A stretch of DNA of 64,000 nucleotides from Hirschia sp964342355 (GTDB lineage Bacteria; Pseudomonadota; Alphaproteobacteria; Caulobacterales; Hyphomonadaceae). A program made the translations under genes and the position numbers. Of the stretch, positions 7,926 through 17,571 are shown piece by piece (within the stretch, counting starts at the first letter, position 1; every line of letters begins with the position of its first letter). The notes under the pieces were generated by a model. It did no database searches. It was not told the DNA's origin and saw only the letters and a list, made by a program, of their open reading frames with translations. The DNA lies in contig CAYFFG010000009.1 in NCBI GenBank assembly GCA_964342355.1, positions 1 through 64,000 of the forward strand, in the 5' to 3' direction.

Positions 7926-9728
7926 TTGGAGCTCGTTTCTTTGCACGCGACAACGACCAGCAAAGTGTCTTACGCTTCCCATTCTAAAAAGGATGGGAAG
8001 CACGTGCGACTGGAATTAGGTATCGGCGGCTTCAGCACCGCTGGGGTAAAAGATAGAAACGACGACGCCTTTGCGGCTCATCTGCCTGAAACCGACATGG
8101 AACGGCAGATGAAAGGGGGCGTCGCCTGTATCGCAGACGGCGTTAGCGAAAGCAGCCGTTCTCACCTGGCCAGCCAGATGGCGGTCACACAGTACATAAC
8201 CGATTATTTTTCCACACCTGAAAGCTGGAGCGTCGAAGAATCATCGTCTCGCGTTCTAAAGGCGCTCAATGACTGGCTCTCCTCTCAGAACCAGAAAGGC
8301 GACGGAGACGCGATGGTGACGACCTTTTCAGCGGTCGTTGTCAAATCCCGCACTGCGCACATCTTCCATGTAGGCGACAGCCGCATCTACCGCCTCCACA
8401 AAGGCAATTTCGAGTGTCTGACTCGCGATCACTCAATCATTCTGTCTAAAGACGCCCACATGCTCGGCGCCGCTCTTGGCATGGATCCGCGCCTCAATGT
8501 TGACTACCGCAAGGTTGAAGTCAGCGAAGGCGATTTGCTGTTTTTGGCCACTGACGGCGTGTTTGGTCCATTGTCGGACCCACAGATTAAAGCTGCGCTT
8601 CAACCGGCTTTCGACAAGCACACAAATCTGGATGTGCTGTGCGAAACCATTTGCGATCAAGCTCTGGAAGCAGGCAGCACAGACAACCTTACCTGCGGTG
8701 TTTTGCGACTAGATTCGCTTGCTGTTGAAACCCGGGAAGAAGCCGCCGCACGCATCCATGAAAAAATCATCCCGCCAGTCATGGAAGTCGGAAATAAGAT
8801 TGACGGGTATGAGGTCATCCGCATTCTGCACAACGGCACACGCAGCCATATTTACAAAGTGCGCGACACCGAGACTGGCAATGTCTATGTCCTCAAGGCG
8901 CCATCCCGTAATTTCGAAGACGACGCTGTTTATCTTGATGGGTTTAGCCGCGAAGAATGGGTGGGCAAGCGCCTAAACCACCCGAACCTTATGAAAATTT
9001 ATCCCGGCCGCGAAGAAAGCCCGTTCTTATACCTTCTGTGTGAGCCGGTCGAAGGACAAACATTAAGAGACTGGATGCGTGACAATCACCACCCTGCTCT
9101 CACACGCGTGCGTGAAATCATAGAAGATGTCGCCCTTGCCCTTCGCGCCATGCACCGTATGGGCATGGTTCACCGTGACATCAAACCCGAAAACATCATG
9201 ATCACCCATGAGGGCGTCGTGAAACTCATCGACTATGGCACTGTCCAGGTCGCTGGAATGGATGACATAGCGCAGGCCATTGTTGAAGAACATGCCGTTG
9301 GTTCTGTGGCCTATTCTGCACCGGAATATGTCTTGGGCGAAAAAGCCACCGCACAATCAGATCTCTTTTCGCTGGGCGTTATCGCTTATGAATTGCTGGT
9401 CGGAAAGCGCCCCTACACCCTAAACGAGGGCGCGCGCGGCAAATGGAATCTTGCAACGTGGAGTCACACGAACGCGCACGCCGTTCGCACGGATACGCCC
9501 AAATGGGTCAGCGCAGCGCTTGAAAAAGCGTGTTCGGCCAACCCTGCCTATCGTTATCCCGTTTTATCCGAATTTCTGGGCGATCTGAAGGCGCCTGGAG
9601 ACTATGCTCGCAGCAAAGCGACCCAGACCTCTTTGCTAGAACGAAACCCTGTTGCATTTTGGAAGGGAACAAGTGTGATCCTGATGTTGATCACGCTTAT
9701 TCTCGCCTTCCAACTAATGCAGTCCTAA
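7926..9728 (+). CDS. PP2C phosphatase - Ser/Thr protein kinase fusion in the nitrate operon
   Basis: This 600-residue bifunctional protein carries a PP2C phosphatase at about residues 28-270, with metal-site motifs KDRNDD (42-47), ADGVSE (70-75), HVGDSR, TDGVFG and DNLTCG. A protein kinase follows at about 293-560, with VLKAP, HRDIKPEN (near 417), IDYG in place of DFG, and APEYVLG. The glycine-rich loop is degenerate (LHNGTRSHIYK). A C-terminal membrane helix (VILMLITLILAF) tethers it to the inner membrane. A gene of this type lies between nitrate transporter and nirB also in Pseudomonas, so it probably adjusts nitrate uptake or reduction, but its targets are unknown. The start is TTG; a second TTG at 7941 has GGAG nine bases upstream. 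Confidence 0.9.
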   Translation: MELVSLHATTTSKVSYASHSKKDGKHVRLELGIGGFSTAGVKDRNDDAFAAHLPETDMERQMKGGVACIADGVSESSRSHLASQMAVTQYITDYFSTPESWSVEESSSRVLKALNDWLSSQNQKGDGDAMVTTFSAVVVKSRTAHIFHVGDSRIYRLHKGNFECLTRDHSIILSKDAHMLGAALGMDPRLNVDYRKVEVSEGDLLFLATDGVFGPLSDPQIKAALQPAFDKHTNLDVLCETICDQALEAGSTDNLTCGVLRLDSLAVETREEAAARIHEKIIPPVMEVGNKIDGYEVIRILHNGTRSHIYKVRDTETGNVYVLKAPSRNFEDDAVYLDGFSREEWVGKRLNHPNLMKIYPGREESPFLYLLCEPVEGQTLRDWMRDNHHPALTRVREIIEDVALALRAMHRMGMVHRDIKPENIMITHEGVVKLIDYGTVQVAGMDDIAQAIVEEHAVGSVAYSAPEYVLGEKATAQSDLFSLGVIAYELLVGKRPYTLNEGARGKWNLATWSHTNAHAVRTDTPKWVSAALEKACSANPAYRYPVLSEFLGDLKAPGDYARSKATQTSLLERNPVAFWKGTSVILMLITLILAFQLMQS

Positions 9729-9750
9729 CCACTAGGAAAGCGAAGGACCC

Positions 9751-12192
9751 ATGACCAAGGAAAAGCTGGTCGTTATCGGAAACGGTATGGCTCCCGGAAG
9801 AGCGCTTGAGACGCTTTTTGAGACCGCACCCGACCTTTACGACGTCACAATTTTCAACGCCGAACCGCGTGTGAACTATAACCGGATCATGCTGTCGCCT
9901 GTGTTGTCTGGTGAAAGCACATTCGAGGACATCATCATTCACGGTGACGACTGGTATGCTGAAAACGGCGTCACCCTGCACCGCGGTCACAAGGTTTCCA
10001 AGATCGACCGTGAGGCCAAGAAAGTTGTGTCCGAAGGCGGCGTCGAAGCCGAGTATGACAAGCTGATCATCGCAACAGGATCTAACCCGTTCATCATCCC
10101 TGTTCCGGGCCATGAACTGCCAGGCGTCCTTGCATACCGTGACCTTGACGACGTCGACAAAATGCTCGCCGCATCAAAAGAAGGCGGTTCAGCAGTTGTT
10201 ATTGGCGGCGGTCTCTTAGGATTGGAAGCGGCGGCTGGTCTTAAAATGCAGGGCATGGACGTCACCGTCCTTCACCTGATGCCAACCTTGATGGAGCGCC
10301 AGCTTGACGCGCCTGCCGGCTACCTTCTGGAAAAAGAACTTTCCAGCCGTGGCATCAACATCATCACCAAAGCGAACACCAAAGAGATCATTGAAAAAGA
10401 CGGTCGCGTGGGCGGTGTTGTCCTTGAAGACGGCCGCGAGATCCCAGCGTCAATCGTTGTCATGGCGGTTGGTATTCGTCCAAGCATTCAGCTCGCCAAA
10501 GACGCCGGCCTTGAGGTCGGTCGCGGCATCCAGGTGAATGCCAAGATGGCGACATCTGATCCTGACATTTTCGCGGTCGGCGAATGTGTCGAGTTCGAAG
10601 GCAATGTCTACGGTCTTGTTGCGCCGCTCTACGAACAGGCGCGCATTCTGGGCAAAAGCCTCGCAGAGACCTGCGAAGACTGCTTTGTTCACGCCGAAAC
10701 CTCTACAAAGTTGAAAGTGACAGGTGTTGACCTTTTCTCAGCCGGTGACTTTGCCGAAGGCGAAGGCCGCGAAGAAATCGTCTTCCGTGACCCAGGTCGT
10801 GGTGTTTACAAACGCTTGGTTCTTAAAGACGAGAAACTGATCGGCGCCGTGCTTTACGGTGAAACCGCCGACGGAACCTGGTTCTTTCAGAAAATCCGCG
10901 ACGGCGAACCAATCTCAGCAGAAGACCGCGAGACTTTGATCTTCGGCCAGTCCTACGCTGGAGGTGCGCCGCTGGACCCTATGGAGGCCGTTGCAGCCTT
11001 GCCGGATGAGGCAGAGATCTGCGGTTGTAACGGCGTGTCCAAAGGTAAGATCGTTTCTGCAATCACAAAAGAAGGACTAAAAGACCTTGATGGCGTGCGC
11101 GCCTGCACAAAAGCCTCTTCTTCATGTGGCACGTGTACAGGCCTTGTTGAAAGCCTGCTTGCGCTGACACTCGGCGATGAGTTTTCTGGCACTAAGCAGA
11201 CAGTGTGCGGATGTACGGACCTTGGCCATGGCGACGTGCGTCGCCTGATTGTCGCCAAGGAGCTTAAATCCATTCCGGCCATCATGCAGGAACTGGGTTG
11301 GAAGACGTCTGGCGGCTGTGCGAAATGTCGTCCGGCGCTCAACTACTACCTCGTCGCCACATGGCCTGGCGAATATGTTGACGACCAGCAGTCACGCTTC
11401 ATCAACGAACGTGTCCACGCTAACATCCAGAAAGACGGAACCTACTCTGTCGTTCCACGCGCATGGGGTGGTGTCACCACCGCAGCTGAATTGCGCGCCG
11501 TTGCCGATGTTGTCGACAAATACAAAATCCCGACAGTCAAATACACTGGCGGTCAGCGCATCGACATGCTGGGCGTTAAAAAAGAAGACCTTCCCGGCGT
11601 CTGGGCCGACCTGAACGCAGCTGGCATGGTCTCTGGCCACGCTTACGCAAAAGGTCTGCGCACGGTGAAAACATGTGTCGGGACGGACTGGTGTCGCTTC
11701 GGCACACAAGACTCAACCGGTCTGGGTATCAAGCTTGAGAAACTGATGTGGGGCTCCTGGTCACCAGCTAAAGTTAAGTTGGCTGTTTCTGGCTGCCCGC
11801 GCAACTGTGCGGAAGCAACGTGTAAGGACATCGGCGTAATCTGTGTGGATTCAGGTTACGAGATCCACTTTGGCGGCGCCGCCGGCATGCACATTCAGGG
11901 CACGCAAGTGCTTTGCAAAGTGGAAACCGAAGCAGAAGCGATTGAATATTCATCCGCCCTTCTTCAGGCCTACCGCGAGCAGGGTTACTACCTTGAGCGC
12001 ATCTACAAATGGGCGGACCGTGTCGGCTATGACGCGATCCGTAAGATGATCGTAGATGACGCTGAGGGCCGTAAAGCTTTCTACGAGCGTTTCCTCTATT
12101 CTCAACAATTTGCGCAGGACGACCCATGGGCGCAGCGCGCAACTGGCGGGGTCGACTCTCACGAGTTCAAAGCCCTTGAAGCTGCGGAGTAA
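9751..12192 (+). CDS. nirB: NAD(P)H nitrite reductase large subunit NirB
   Basis: This 813-residue cytoplasmic enzyme reduces nitrite to ammonium with six electrons from NAD(P)H. An FAD/NAD-binding oxidoreductase part fills about residues 1-400 (VVIGNGMAPGR, VVIGGGLLGLEAA). Two BFD-like iron-sulphur regions follow, CGCNGVSKGKI near 424 and CGCTDLGHGDV near 488. The nitrite/sulphite reductase part ends with the sirohaem and [4Fe-4S] ligands TCVGTDWCRFG (about 640) and SGCPRNCAEATC (about 680). The length is normal. NirD starts five bases after its stop, and the sirohaem methyltransferase needed for its cofactor is encoded in the same operon. Confidence 0.96.
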   Translation: MTKEKLVVIGNGMAPGRALETLFETAPDLYDVTIFNAEPRVNYNRIMLSPVLSGESTFEDIIIHGDDWYAENGVTLHRGHKVSKIDREAKKVVSEGGVEAEYDKLIIATGSNPFIIPVPGHELPGVLAYRDLDDVDKMLAASKEGGSAVVIGGGLLGLEAAAGLKMQGMDVTVLHLMPTLMERQLDAPAGYLLEKELSSRGINIITKANTKEIIEKDGRVGGVVLEDGREIPASIVVMAVGIRPSIQLAKDAGLEVGRGIQVNAKMATSDPDIFAVGECVEFEGNVYGLVAPLYEQARILGKSLAETCEDCFVHAETSTKLKVTGVDLFSAGDFAEGEGREEIVFRDPGRGVYKRLVLKDEKLIGAVLYGETADGTWFFQKIRDGEPISAEDRETLIFGQSYAGGAPLDPMEAVAALPDEAEICGCNGVSKGKIVSAITKEGLKDLDGVRACTKASSSCGTCTGLVESLLALTLGDEFSGTKQTVCGCTDLGHGDVRRLIVAKELKSIPAIMQELGWKTSGGCAKCRPALNYYLVATWPGEYVDDQQSRFINERVHANIQKDGTYSVVPRAWGGVTTAAELRAVADVVDKYKIPTVKYTGGQRIDMLGVKKEDLPGVWADLNAAGMVSGHAYAKGLRTVKTCVGTDWCRFGTQDSTGLGIKLEKLMWGSWSPAKVKLAVSGCPRNCAEATCKDIGVICVDSGYEIHFGGAAGMHIQGTQVLCKVETEAEAIEYSSALLQAYREQGYYLERIYKWADRVGYDAIRKMIVDDAEGRKAFYERFLYSQQFAQDDPWAQRATGGVDSHEFKALEAAE

Positions 12193-12197
12193 TATCT

Positions 12198-12530
12198 ATG
12201 TCAGACACCACCACACTCACTGACTGGCTCGACCTGTGTGCGCTGAGCGACGTGCCGCTGCTTGGCGCGCGTCGCACAACGATTAAGGGCAACAAGATTG
12301 GTGTTTTCCGCACAGACGAAAACACCGTCTACGCCATCGACAACACCTGCCCACACAAGCAGGGTCCTCTATCTGAAGGCATTGTTCACGACTGCGCTGT
12401 CACCTGCCCGCTGCACAACTGGGTCATCGACCTGCAAACCGGCGAAGCGCGCGGTGCGGACGAAGGGAAAGTTGCCACTTACCCGGTCGAGATCCGTGAA
12501 GGACGTATCTTCATTCAAGTGAAGGACTAA
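12198..12530 (+). CDS. nirD: Nitrite reductase small subunit NirD (Rieske type)
   Basis: This 110-residue partner of NirB has a Rieske-like fold. Unlike the E. coli protein, it keeps the full ligand set for a [2Fe-2S] cluster: C51 and H53 in TCPHKQGPL, C70 and H73 in CPLHNW. It probably passes electrons within the NirBD complex. GGAG lies eight bases before the ATG. The gene is five bases from nirB and six from the nasA start. Confidence 0.94.
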   Translation: MSDTTTLTDWLDLCALSDVPLLGARRTTIKGNKIGVFRTDENTVYAIDNTCPHKQGPLSEGIVHDCAVTCPLHNWVIDLQTGEARGADEGKVATYPVEIREGRIFIQVKD

Positions 12531-12535
12531 GTGCA

Positions 12536-15217
12536 TTGGCGGACACCCAGGTCACACCTGATGAAACACGCACCACCTGCCCCTATTGCGGGGTAGGTTG
12601 CGGCGTGCTGGCGACCCCCGCACCTGATGGCCTAAGCGCTGAGGTGCGCGGAGATCCGGATCATCCGGCTAACTTTGGACGTTTGTGTTCAAAAGGTTCA
12701 GCTCTCGGCGAAACCCTCGATATGGAAGAGCGCCTGCTCTTCCCGACGATCAAGGGCGAACGCGCAAGCTGGGATGACGCACTTGAAGAAGTCGCTGCCA
12801 CCTTCAAGCAAACCATTAAGGATTATGGCCCTGACAGCGTTGCATTTTATGTCTCCGGCCAGCTCCTGACCGAAGACTATTATGTCGCCAACAAGCTGAT
12901 GAAAGGCTTCATCGGTTCAGGCAATATCGACACCAACTCCCGCCTTTGCATGTCTTCTTCAGTTGCCGGGCACAAACGCGCCTTTGGCGCCGACACAGTG
13001 CCTGGATGTTATGACGATCTGGAAAAAGCAGATCTCATCGTCATGGTCGGGTCCAATTTCGCCTGGTGTCACCCGGTGCTCCATCAGCGCCTGCTAGCCG
13101 CCAAAGAAACGCGCAACTTCCGCCTGGTCGTCATAGATCCGCGCGCCACGGCAACAACAGAAGCTGCTGATCTGCACCTGCCGATTACACCGGGCGGTGA
13201 CCGCGCTTTGTTCAACGCCCTCTTTGCTTACCTTGCAAACTCAAACGCGTTCGACAAAGCCTTCGTTGAAGCTAACACATCAGGATTAGAAGCGGCCTTA
13301 GACGCTGCTGGTGAGCTGGACCTTGCCTCCACTTCTGAGACGACCGGCCTTAGCCAAACCGACCTGATGCAATTCTTTGAATGGGTTCGCGACACGCAAA
13401 AGACAGTCACGATCTACTCTCAGGGCGTGAACCAGTCATCTATCGGCGTGGATAAGGTGAACGCCATCATCAACTGCCACCTGGCAACAGGGCGGATCGG
13501 AAAACCTGGCATGGGGCCCTTTTCTATCACGGGCCAACCCAATGCGATGGGCGGACGCGAAGTTGGCGGCCTTGCCAACCAGCTTGTCGCCCATATGGAT
13601 TTTGACCCTGCAGACCTTGATCGTGTTCAACGTTTCTGGGACACGCCAAACTTGGCTCAAAAACCTGGTCGCAAAGCTGTCGACATGTTCGATGCTGTTG
13701 CTGACGGACGCATCAAAGCCATCTGGATCATGGCGACTAACCCAGTCGTCTCCATGCCAAATGCCGACAAGGTGCGCGCAGCCCTAGAAGCCTGTCCTTT
13801 CGTTTGCGTTTCCGATGTCGTGTCCACATCCGATACCGTCAGATTGGCAGATGTCGCACTTCCCGCCACCGCATGGGCTGAAAAATCCGGCACTGTCACG
13901 AACTCCGAACGCCGCATCTCGCGTCAACGCAGCTTTTTAAAGGCGCCTGGCGAAGCGCGTGGCGACTGGAAAATCATGTGCGATGTGGCCACCGCCATGG
14001 GGTATGCCGGTTTTGACTATGAAAATGAAGCCGCTGTCTTCCGTGAATACGCAGAGCTGACTGCATTTGAAAATGACGACACGCGCGACTTTGACATTGG
14101 CGCGCTCTCAACGCTTTCCAATCAGGATTACGACGTCCTTGCGCCTTTCCAGTGGCCACTGACCGAGACCCGCGAACGTCCAGGCGACACCAGCGGCGAT
14201 AATCACCGTTTCTTTGCAAATGGTCAGTTTTACACCAAAGACCGCAAAGCTCGATTTATTGCCACACCTGATGCCCCACATCAGCAGACAGCTTCTCAAA
14301 AACTGCCATTCCTTTTGAACACGGGCCGTGTGCGCGACCATTGGCACACCATGACGCGTACCGCGAAAACACCACGCCTGAGCGCGCATATCGCAGAGCC
14401 TTTCCTGGAAATTCATCCTGAAGACGCTTCTGCTTTAAACATTGCGCCAGCAGATCTTGTTGAAATACATAACCAGAATGGCTCCGCAGTCCTGCGCGCT
14501 CAGGTCACGGATCGTGTGAAACGCGGCGAACTGTTTGCGCCAATGCACTGGACGGCCCGTTATTCCCAACAGGGCCGCGTGGACGCCTTGGTCAGCCCCG
14601 TCACCGACCCCGTTTCTGGTCAGCCTGAATTCAAACGCGTGCCTGTAACGGTCCAACCGCTATCGGCAAGCTGGCAAGCTTTTGCTGTCCTCATTGAGGA
14701 ACCTTCATCTAAAGCGCTTCAAGGATTAGATTATTGGGCGTTAGCGCGCGCTAATAATGGCTGGCGCTGTGAAATGGCCGGCTCTGGTGATGTTGGCGCA
14801 CTCCTCAACGCCTTAATGCCTCAAGGCGATGTACTACGCTTTGATATGCCAAATGGTGCGTTGGCTCGAGCGATCGTCAAGGATGACAAACTCGTTGCCC
14901 TGTTTAAACTCAGCCCAAAAGGTCCCGTAAGCACCGACCGCGACTGGCTTTCATCTCAGCTTGGCGAAACGCTGGATGACGCAACGCGTTTAGGCGTCCT
15001 TGCCGGGCGCCCGCCAGCCGGACAATCTGCTGGTCGCATAGTCTGCGCTTGCATGGGTATTGGCACAACGGACATCGAAGCTGCGATCAAAGACGGCGGA
15101 TGCACGGTCGCAGACGTTGGCAAAGCGACCACGGCCGGCACAAATTGCGGGTCATGTAAGCCTGAGATCAATAAGCTGATCCAGGCCATGATGGCCAAGG
15201 AGACAGAAGATGCCTAA
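12536..15217 (+). CDS. nasA: Assimilatory nitrate reductase catalytic subunit
   Basis: This 893-residue cytoplasmic molybdopterin enzyme reduces nitrate to nitrite. The N-terminal [4Fe-4S] cluster is held by C15, C18, C22 and C51 (CPYCGVGCG, then RLCSKG). The bis-MGD-binding and catalytic parts occupy the middle. A molydopterin dinucleotide-binding beta-barrel starts near 580, and a BFD-like [2Fe-2S] domain lies at about 836-886 (CACMGIG, NCGSCKPE), as in NasA/NasC enzymes that take electrons from a separate reductase. The start is TTG at 12536, with AAGGA nine bases upstream. Its end overlaps the next gene by eight bases. Confidence 0.95.
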   Translation: MADTQVTPDETRTTCPYCGVGCGVLATPAPDGLSAEVRGDPDHPANFGRLCSKGSALGETLDMEERLLFPTIKGERASWDDALEEVAATFKQTIKDYGPDSVAFYVSGQLLTEDYYVANKLMKGFIGSGNIDTNSRLCMSSSVAGHKRAFGADTVPGCYDDLEKADLIVMVGSNFAWCHPVLHQRLLAAKETRNFRLVVIDPRATATTEAADLHLPITPGGDRALFNALFAYLANSNAFDKAFVEANTSGLEAALDAAGELDLASTSETTGLSQTDLMQFFEWVRDTQKTVTIYSQGVNQSSIGVDKVNAIINCHLATGRIGKPGMGPFSITGQPNAMGGREVGGLANQLVAHMDFDPADLDRVQRFWDTPNLAQKPGRKAVDMFDAVADGRIKAIWIMATNPVVSMPNADKVRAALEACPFVCVSDVVSTSDTVRLADVALPATAWAEKSGTVTNSERRISRQRSFLKAPGEARGDWKIMCDVATAMGYAGFDYENEAAVFREYAELTAFENDDTRDFDIGALSTLSNQDYDVLAPFQWPLTETRERPGDTSGDNHRFFANGQFYTKDRKARFIATPDAPHQQTASQKLPFLLNTGRVRDHWHTMTRTAKTPRLSAHIAEPFLEIHPEDASALNIAPADLVEIHNQNGSAVLRAQVTDRVKRGELFAPMHWTARYSQQGRVDALVSPVTDPVSGQPEFKRVPVTVQPLSASWQAFAVLIEEPSSKALQGLDYWALARANNGWRCEMAGSGDVGALLNALMPQGDVLRFDMPNGALARAIVKDDKLVALFKLSPKGPVSTDRDWLSSQLGETLDDATRLGVLAGRPPAGQSAGRIVCACMGIGTTDIEAAIKDGGCTVADVGKATTAGTNCGSCKPEINKLIQAMMAKETEDA

Positions 15218-16019
15218 TGATCTCCAACGCGCAAATGACGCTATGGTCTGGCTGGTTGGTTCAGGTCCTGGCGGTGTTGACGATCTGACCATTCGCGCTG
15301 CACGCTTGATAGAACAGGCCGATGTCATCCTGCATGATGCGCTCGTGACTGATGACATTCTGGCGCTGGCGGGAAAAGAAACACGAATGATCCCGGTCGG
15401 CAAACGCGGTCACCGCGGTGCTGTTCCGCAAGATTTCACCAATCACCTGATGGTGTCGCTCGCCAAAACGGGGCAGCGTGTTGTGCGTCTCAAAGGCGGT
15501 GACCCAAGTGTTTACGGGCGTGCTCAAGAAGAACGCGAATTCCTTGAAGAACATGGCGTTGATGTGCGTGTTGCGCCGGGCGTGACCACCGCATCGGCCG
15601 CCGCAGCACAGTTTGGCTTTTCCCTTACCGAGCGCGAAACAGCGCGCCGCGTGATGTTCGCCACAGGACGCACGCTTAACGGTCCCCAGACGGAATGGCG
15701 CATGGCGGCCGACAAACAGACCACCCTCTGTCTTTACATGGCCTGCGCTGATATATCTGACATCTCAAAACTGCTGATCGACGCAGGTCGCGACGCATCC
15801 ACACCCGCCTTGATCACCTGGAATGTCGGACGCCAAGACTCAGGCGCTGTTCAGACCTGTTTGAAAGACTTGCCATCAAAAACGTCGCATGTCGCAAAAG
15901 GCGCGCCCGTCTTTATTGTGATTGGCGAAGCGACCGCACAAGCCAAAACGCAAAATCTTGCGCCTGCTGTTCAACCAGCACTCAAAGACAACAAACAACT
16001 TGGCGCACCCGGCAAATAA
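15210..16019 (+). CDS. cobA: Uroporphyrinogen-III C-methyltransferase (SUMT)
   Basis: This 269-residue enzyme adds two methyl groups to uroporphyrinogen III from S-adenosylmethionine, giving precorrin-2, the branch point to sirohaem and cobalamin. Motifs are WLVGSGPGGVDDLT near the N-terminus and RLKGGDPSVYGR. The start overlaps the nasA stop, with AAGGAG seven bases upstream, so it is translationally linked to the nitrate operon. The context points to sirohaem supply for NirB rather than B12 synthesis, since no other corrin-ring genes are in the window. No CysG-type dehydrogenase/chelatase domain is fused to it, so that step must be encoded elsewhere. Confidence 0.93.
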   Translation: MPNDLQRANDAMVWLVGSGPGGVDDLTIRAARLIEQADVILHDALVTDDILALAGKETRMIPVGKRGHRGAVPQDFTNHLMVSLAKTGQRVVRLKGGDPSVYGRAQEEREFLEEHGVDVRVAPGVTTASAAAAQFGFSLTERETARRVMFATGRTLNGPQTEWRMAADKQTTLCLYMACADISDISKLLIDAGRDASTPALITWNVGRQDSGAVQTCLKDLPSKTSHVAKGAPVFIVIGEATAQAKTQNLAPAVQPALKDNKQLGAPGK

Positions 16020-16061
16020 TCTTACCTCTGAAGGTCCAAGAGAGCCGGATTGTGTAAGATA

Positions 16062-16586
16062 ATGTCAGACGAAATCGCCAAAACCTCATTTTATCTTGGC
16101 GGCGCCCGATCAGGCAAAAGTCGCATCGCGCAGGAACATGCCGAACAACTTTCTTCCTCACGCGTCTACGTCGCCACAGCCCAAGCGCTTGATGACGAAA
16201 TGGCTGCCCGCATTGCCCACCATCAGCAAGATCGACACGAAGGTTGGACAACAGTTGAAGCCCCATTAGAGCTAGGCAACGCCGTTCGCACGTCTTCAAC
16301 CAATGAAAATGTCGTTGTTATCGATTGCCTGACGCTCTGGCTTTCCAACCTCATGCATCTCGAACACAATCTGAATGAGGCTTATGTCGATCTTGAAGGC
16401 GCCCTGAAGCACGCACCAGGACCGGTCTTGCTGGTCTCAAATGAAGTCGGGCTAGGCCTCGTGCCGGAGACACCGCTTGGACGCGCCTTTCGAGACGAAC
16501 AGGGGCGCCTCAATCAACGAATCGCAAAGCTTGCAGACCATGTGGTGTTTGTCGCAGCGGGGCTAACATTACCGCTTAAAGGCTAA
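16062..16586 (+). CDS. cobU: Adenosylcobinamide kinase / guanylyltransferase CobU
   Basis: This 174-residue enzyme phosphorylates adenosylcobinamide and transfers GMP to it, the activation step before joining with alpha-ribazole. The P-loop is at residues 12-20 (GGARSGKSR) and the guanylylation histidine region is RHEGW. The ATG at 16062 is preferred over an in-frame TTG at 16050. It is the only plus-strand cobalamin gene here. Its last 11 bases overlap the convergent cobC gene, leaving no room for a terminator between them. Confidence 0.93.
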   Translation: MSDEIAKTSFYLGGARSGKSRIAQEHAEQLSSSRVYVATAQALDDEMAARIAHHQQDRHEGWTTVEAPLELGNAVRTSSTNENVVVIDCLTLWLSNLMHLEHNLNEAYVDLEGALKHAPGPVLLVSNEVGLGLVPETPLGRAFRDEQGRLNQRIAKLADHVVFVAAGLTLPLKG

Positions 16587-17571
16587 GCGCACGCGCTAGC
16601 CGCTGTAATTCCGCTTCGCATTTCGGCAGGCCGATCCGCAAGTGTTTGTCGCTCCATGAAAAAGGGCGGACGTAAATACCTTGTTCAGCCAGTCTCCGCC
16701 AAACCTGTTCCGCATCTGCAACTTCAACATATCGAAAAAGATCTGTTCCGCCGAAGACCTTCATTCCGGCATGATCCAAAACCGTATCAACGCTGTTCCT
16801 CATATTGTTCAGGTTTTGACGCGTTTGTTTCGCCCATTCATCGTCGTCCAACGCCCTGGCGCCCACCTCCAACGCCGGACCAGACACCGCCCACACGCCC
16901 AATAATTCTTCAAGGCTCTGCAATACTTCTTGCGGCGCTAGAACAGCGCCCAGCCGCAGACCCGCCAAGCCATAAAATTTGCCGATTGATCGCAAAACAA
17001 TCAGCCCAGGCTGACCGGCTAAATGCGCAACGGACTGATCTGGCGCAAGGTCTGCATAGGCCTCATCAACGATCAGCCACTTTCCTTGCTGCGCTATCTG
17101 AAGCGCACAGCGCCTCAATTCCTCAACTGACCAGCGCCGCCCATCAGGATTATTCGGATTGCAGACAATAACAATGTCTGCATTGTCCGTTGTTTCTAAC
17201 GGATTAGAAACCTGCACGACTTGTCGGCCTGCATTTTGCCAGACCTCCACATGGTCGCCATAGGTCGGCAGAGGCACAGCGATTTTTTCACCTTGAAGCA
17301 GCGTCGGCAGCAAGCGGATCACAATCTCTGACCCTGGTGTCGGCAGGATAGCCTTTGTTGGCGCTCCATAAACCCGAGCCATCACCGCTTTGCATTTTTC
17401 AAATGCGCTGCGCGTCGGCAAATGGGTTATCGCTTCTTTCGATGGCGGATCAAATGGATATGCGTGCGGGTTGATACCTGTTGAAAGGTCCAACCATGGC
17501 TCTGGCGCATCGGGAAACATGGCCTTCACCAGATCCAACGCCCCGCCATGATGGAGCAATTGATCGCTCAC
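16576..17571 (-). CDS. cobC: L-threonine-O-3-phosphate decarboxylase (CobC/CobD type)
   Basis: This 331-residue PLP-dependent enzyme of the class II aminotransferase fold makes (R)-1-amino-2-propanol phosphate, the linker used in cobinamide phosphate synthesis. The PLP lysine is K198 in RSIGKFYGL. NPNNPDGR (138-145) and DEAYADL (169-175) are the usual phosphate- and cofactor-binding stretches. The start overlaps the stop of the preceding cobD gene by ATGA, so translation is coupled. It is the last gene of the riboswitch-led uptake and salvage run. The name follows alphaproteobacterial usage; the Salmonella equivalent is CobD. Confidence 0.92.
   Translation of the reverse strand: MSDQLLHHGGALDLVKAMFPDAPEPWLDLSTGINPHAYPFDPPSKEAITHLPTRSAFEKCKAVMARVYGAPTKAILPTPGSEIVIRLLPTLLQGEKIAVPLPTYGDHVEVWQNAGRQVVQVSNPLETTDNADIVIVCNPNNPDGRRWSVEELRRCALQIAQQGKWLIVDEAYADLAPDQSVAHLAGQPGLIVLRSIGKFYGLAGLRLGAVLAPQEVLQSLEELLGVWAVSGPALEVGARALDDDEWAKQTRQNLNNMRNSVDTVLDHAGMKVFGGTDLFRYVEVADAEQVWRRLAEQGIYVRPFSWSDKHLRIGLPKCEAELQRLARALSL

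Noticed and set aside
15210..16019. Treating the SUMT gene as part of the B12 cluster
   Set aside because: It overlaps nasA translationally and there are no other ring-synthesis genes, so sirohaem supply to NirB explains it better.
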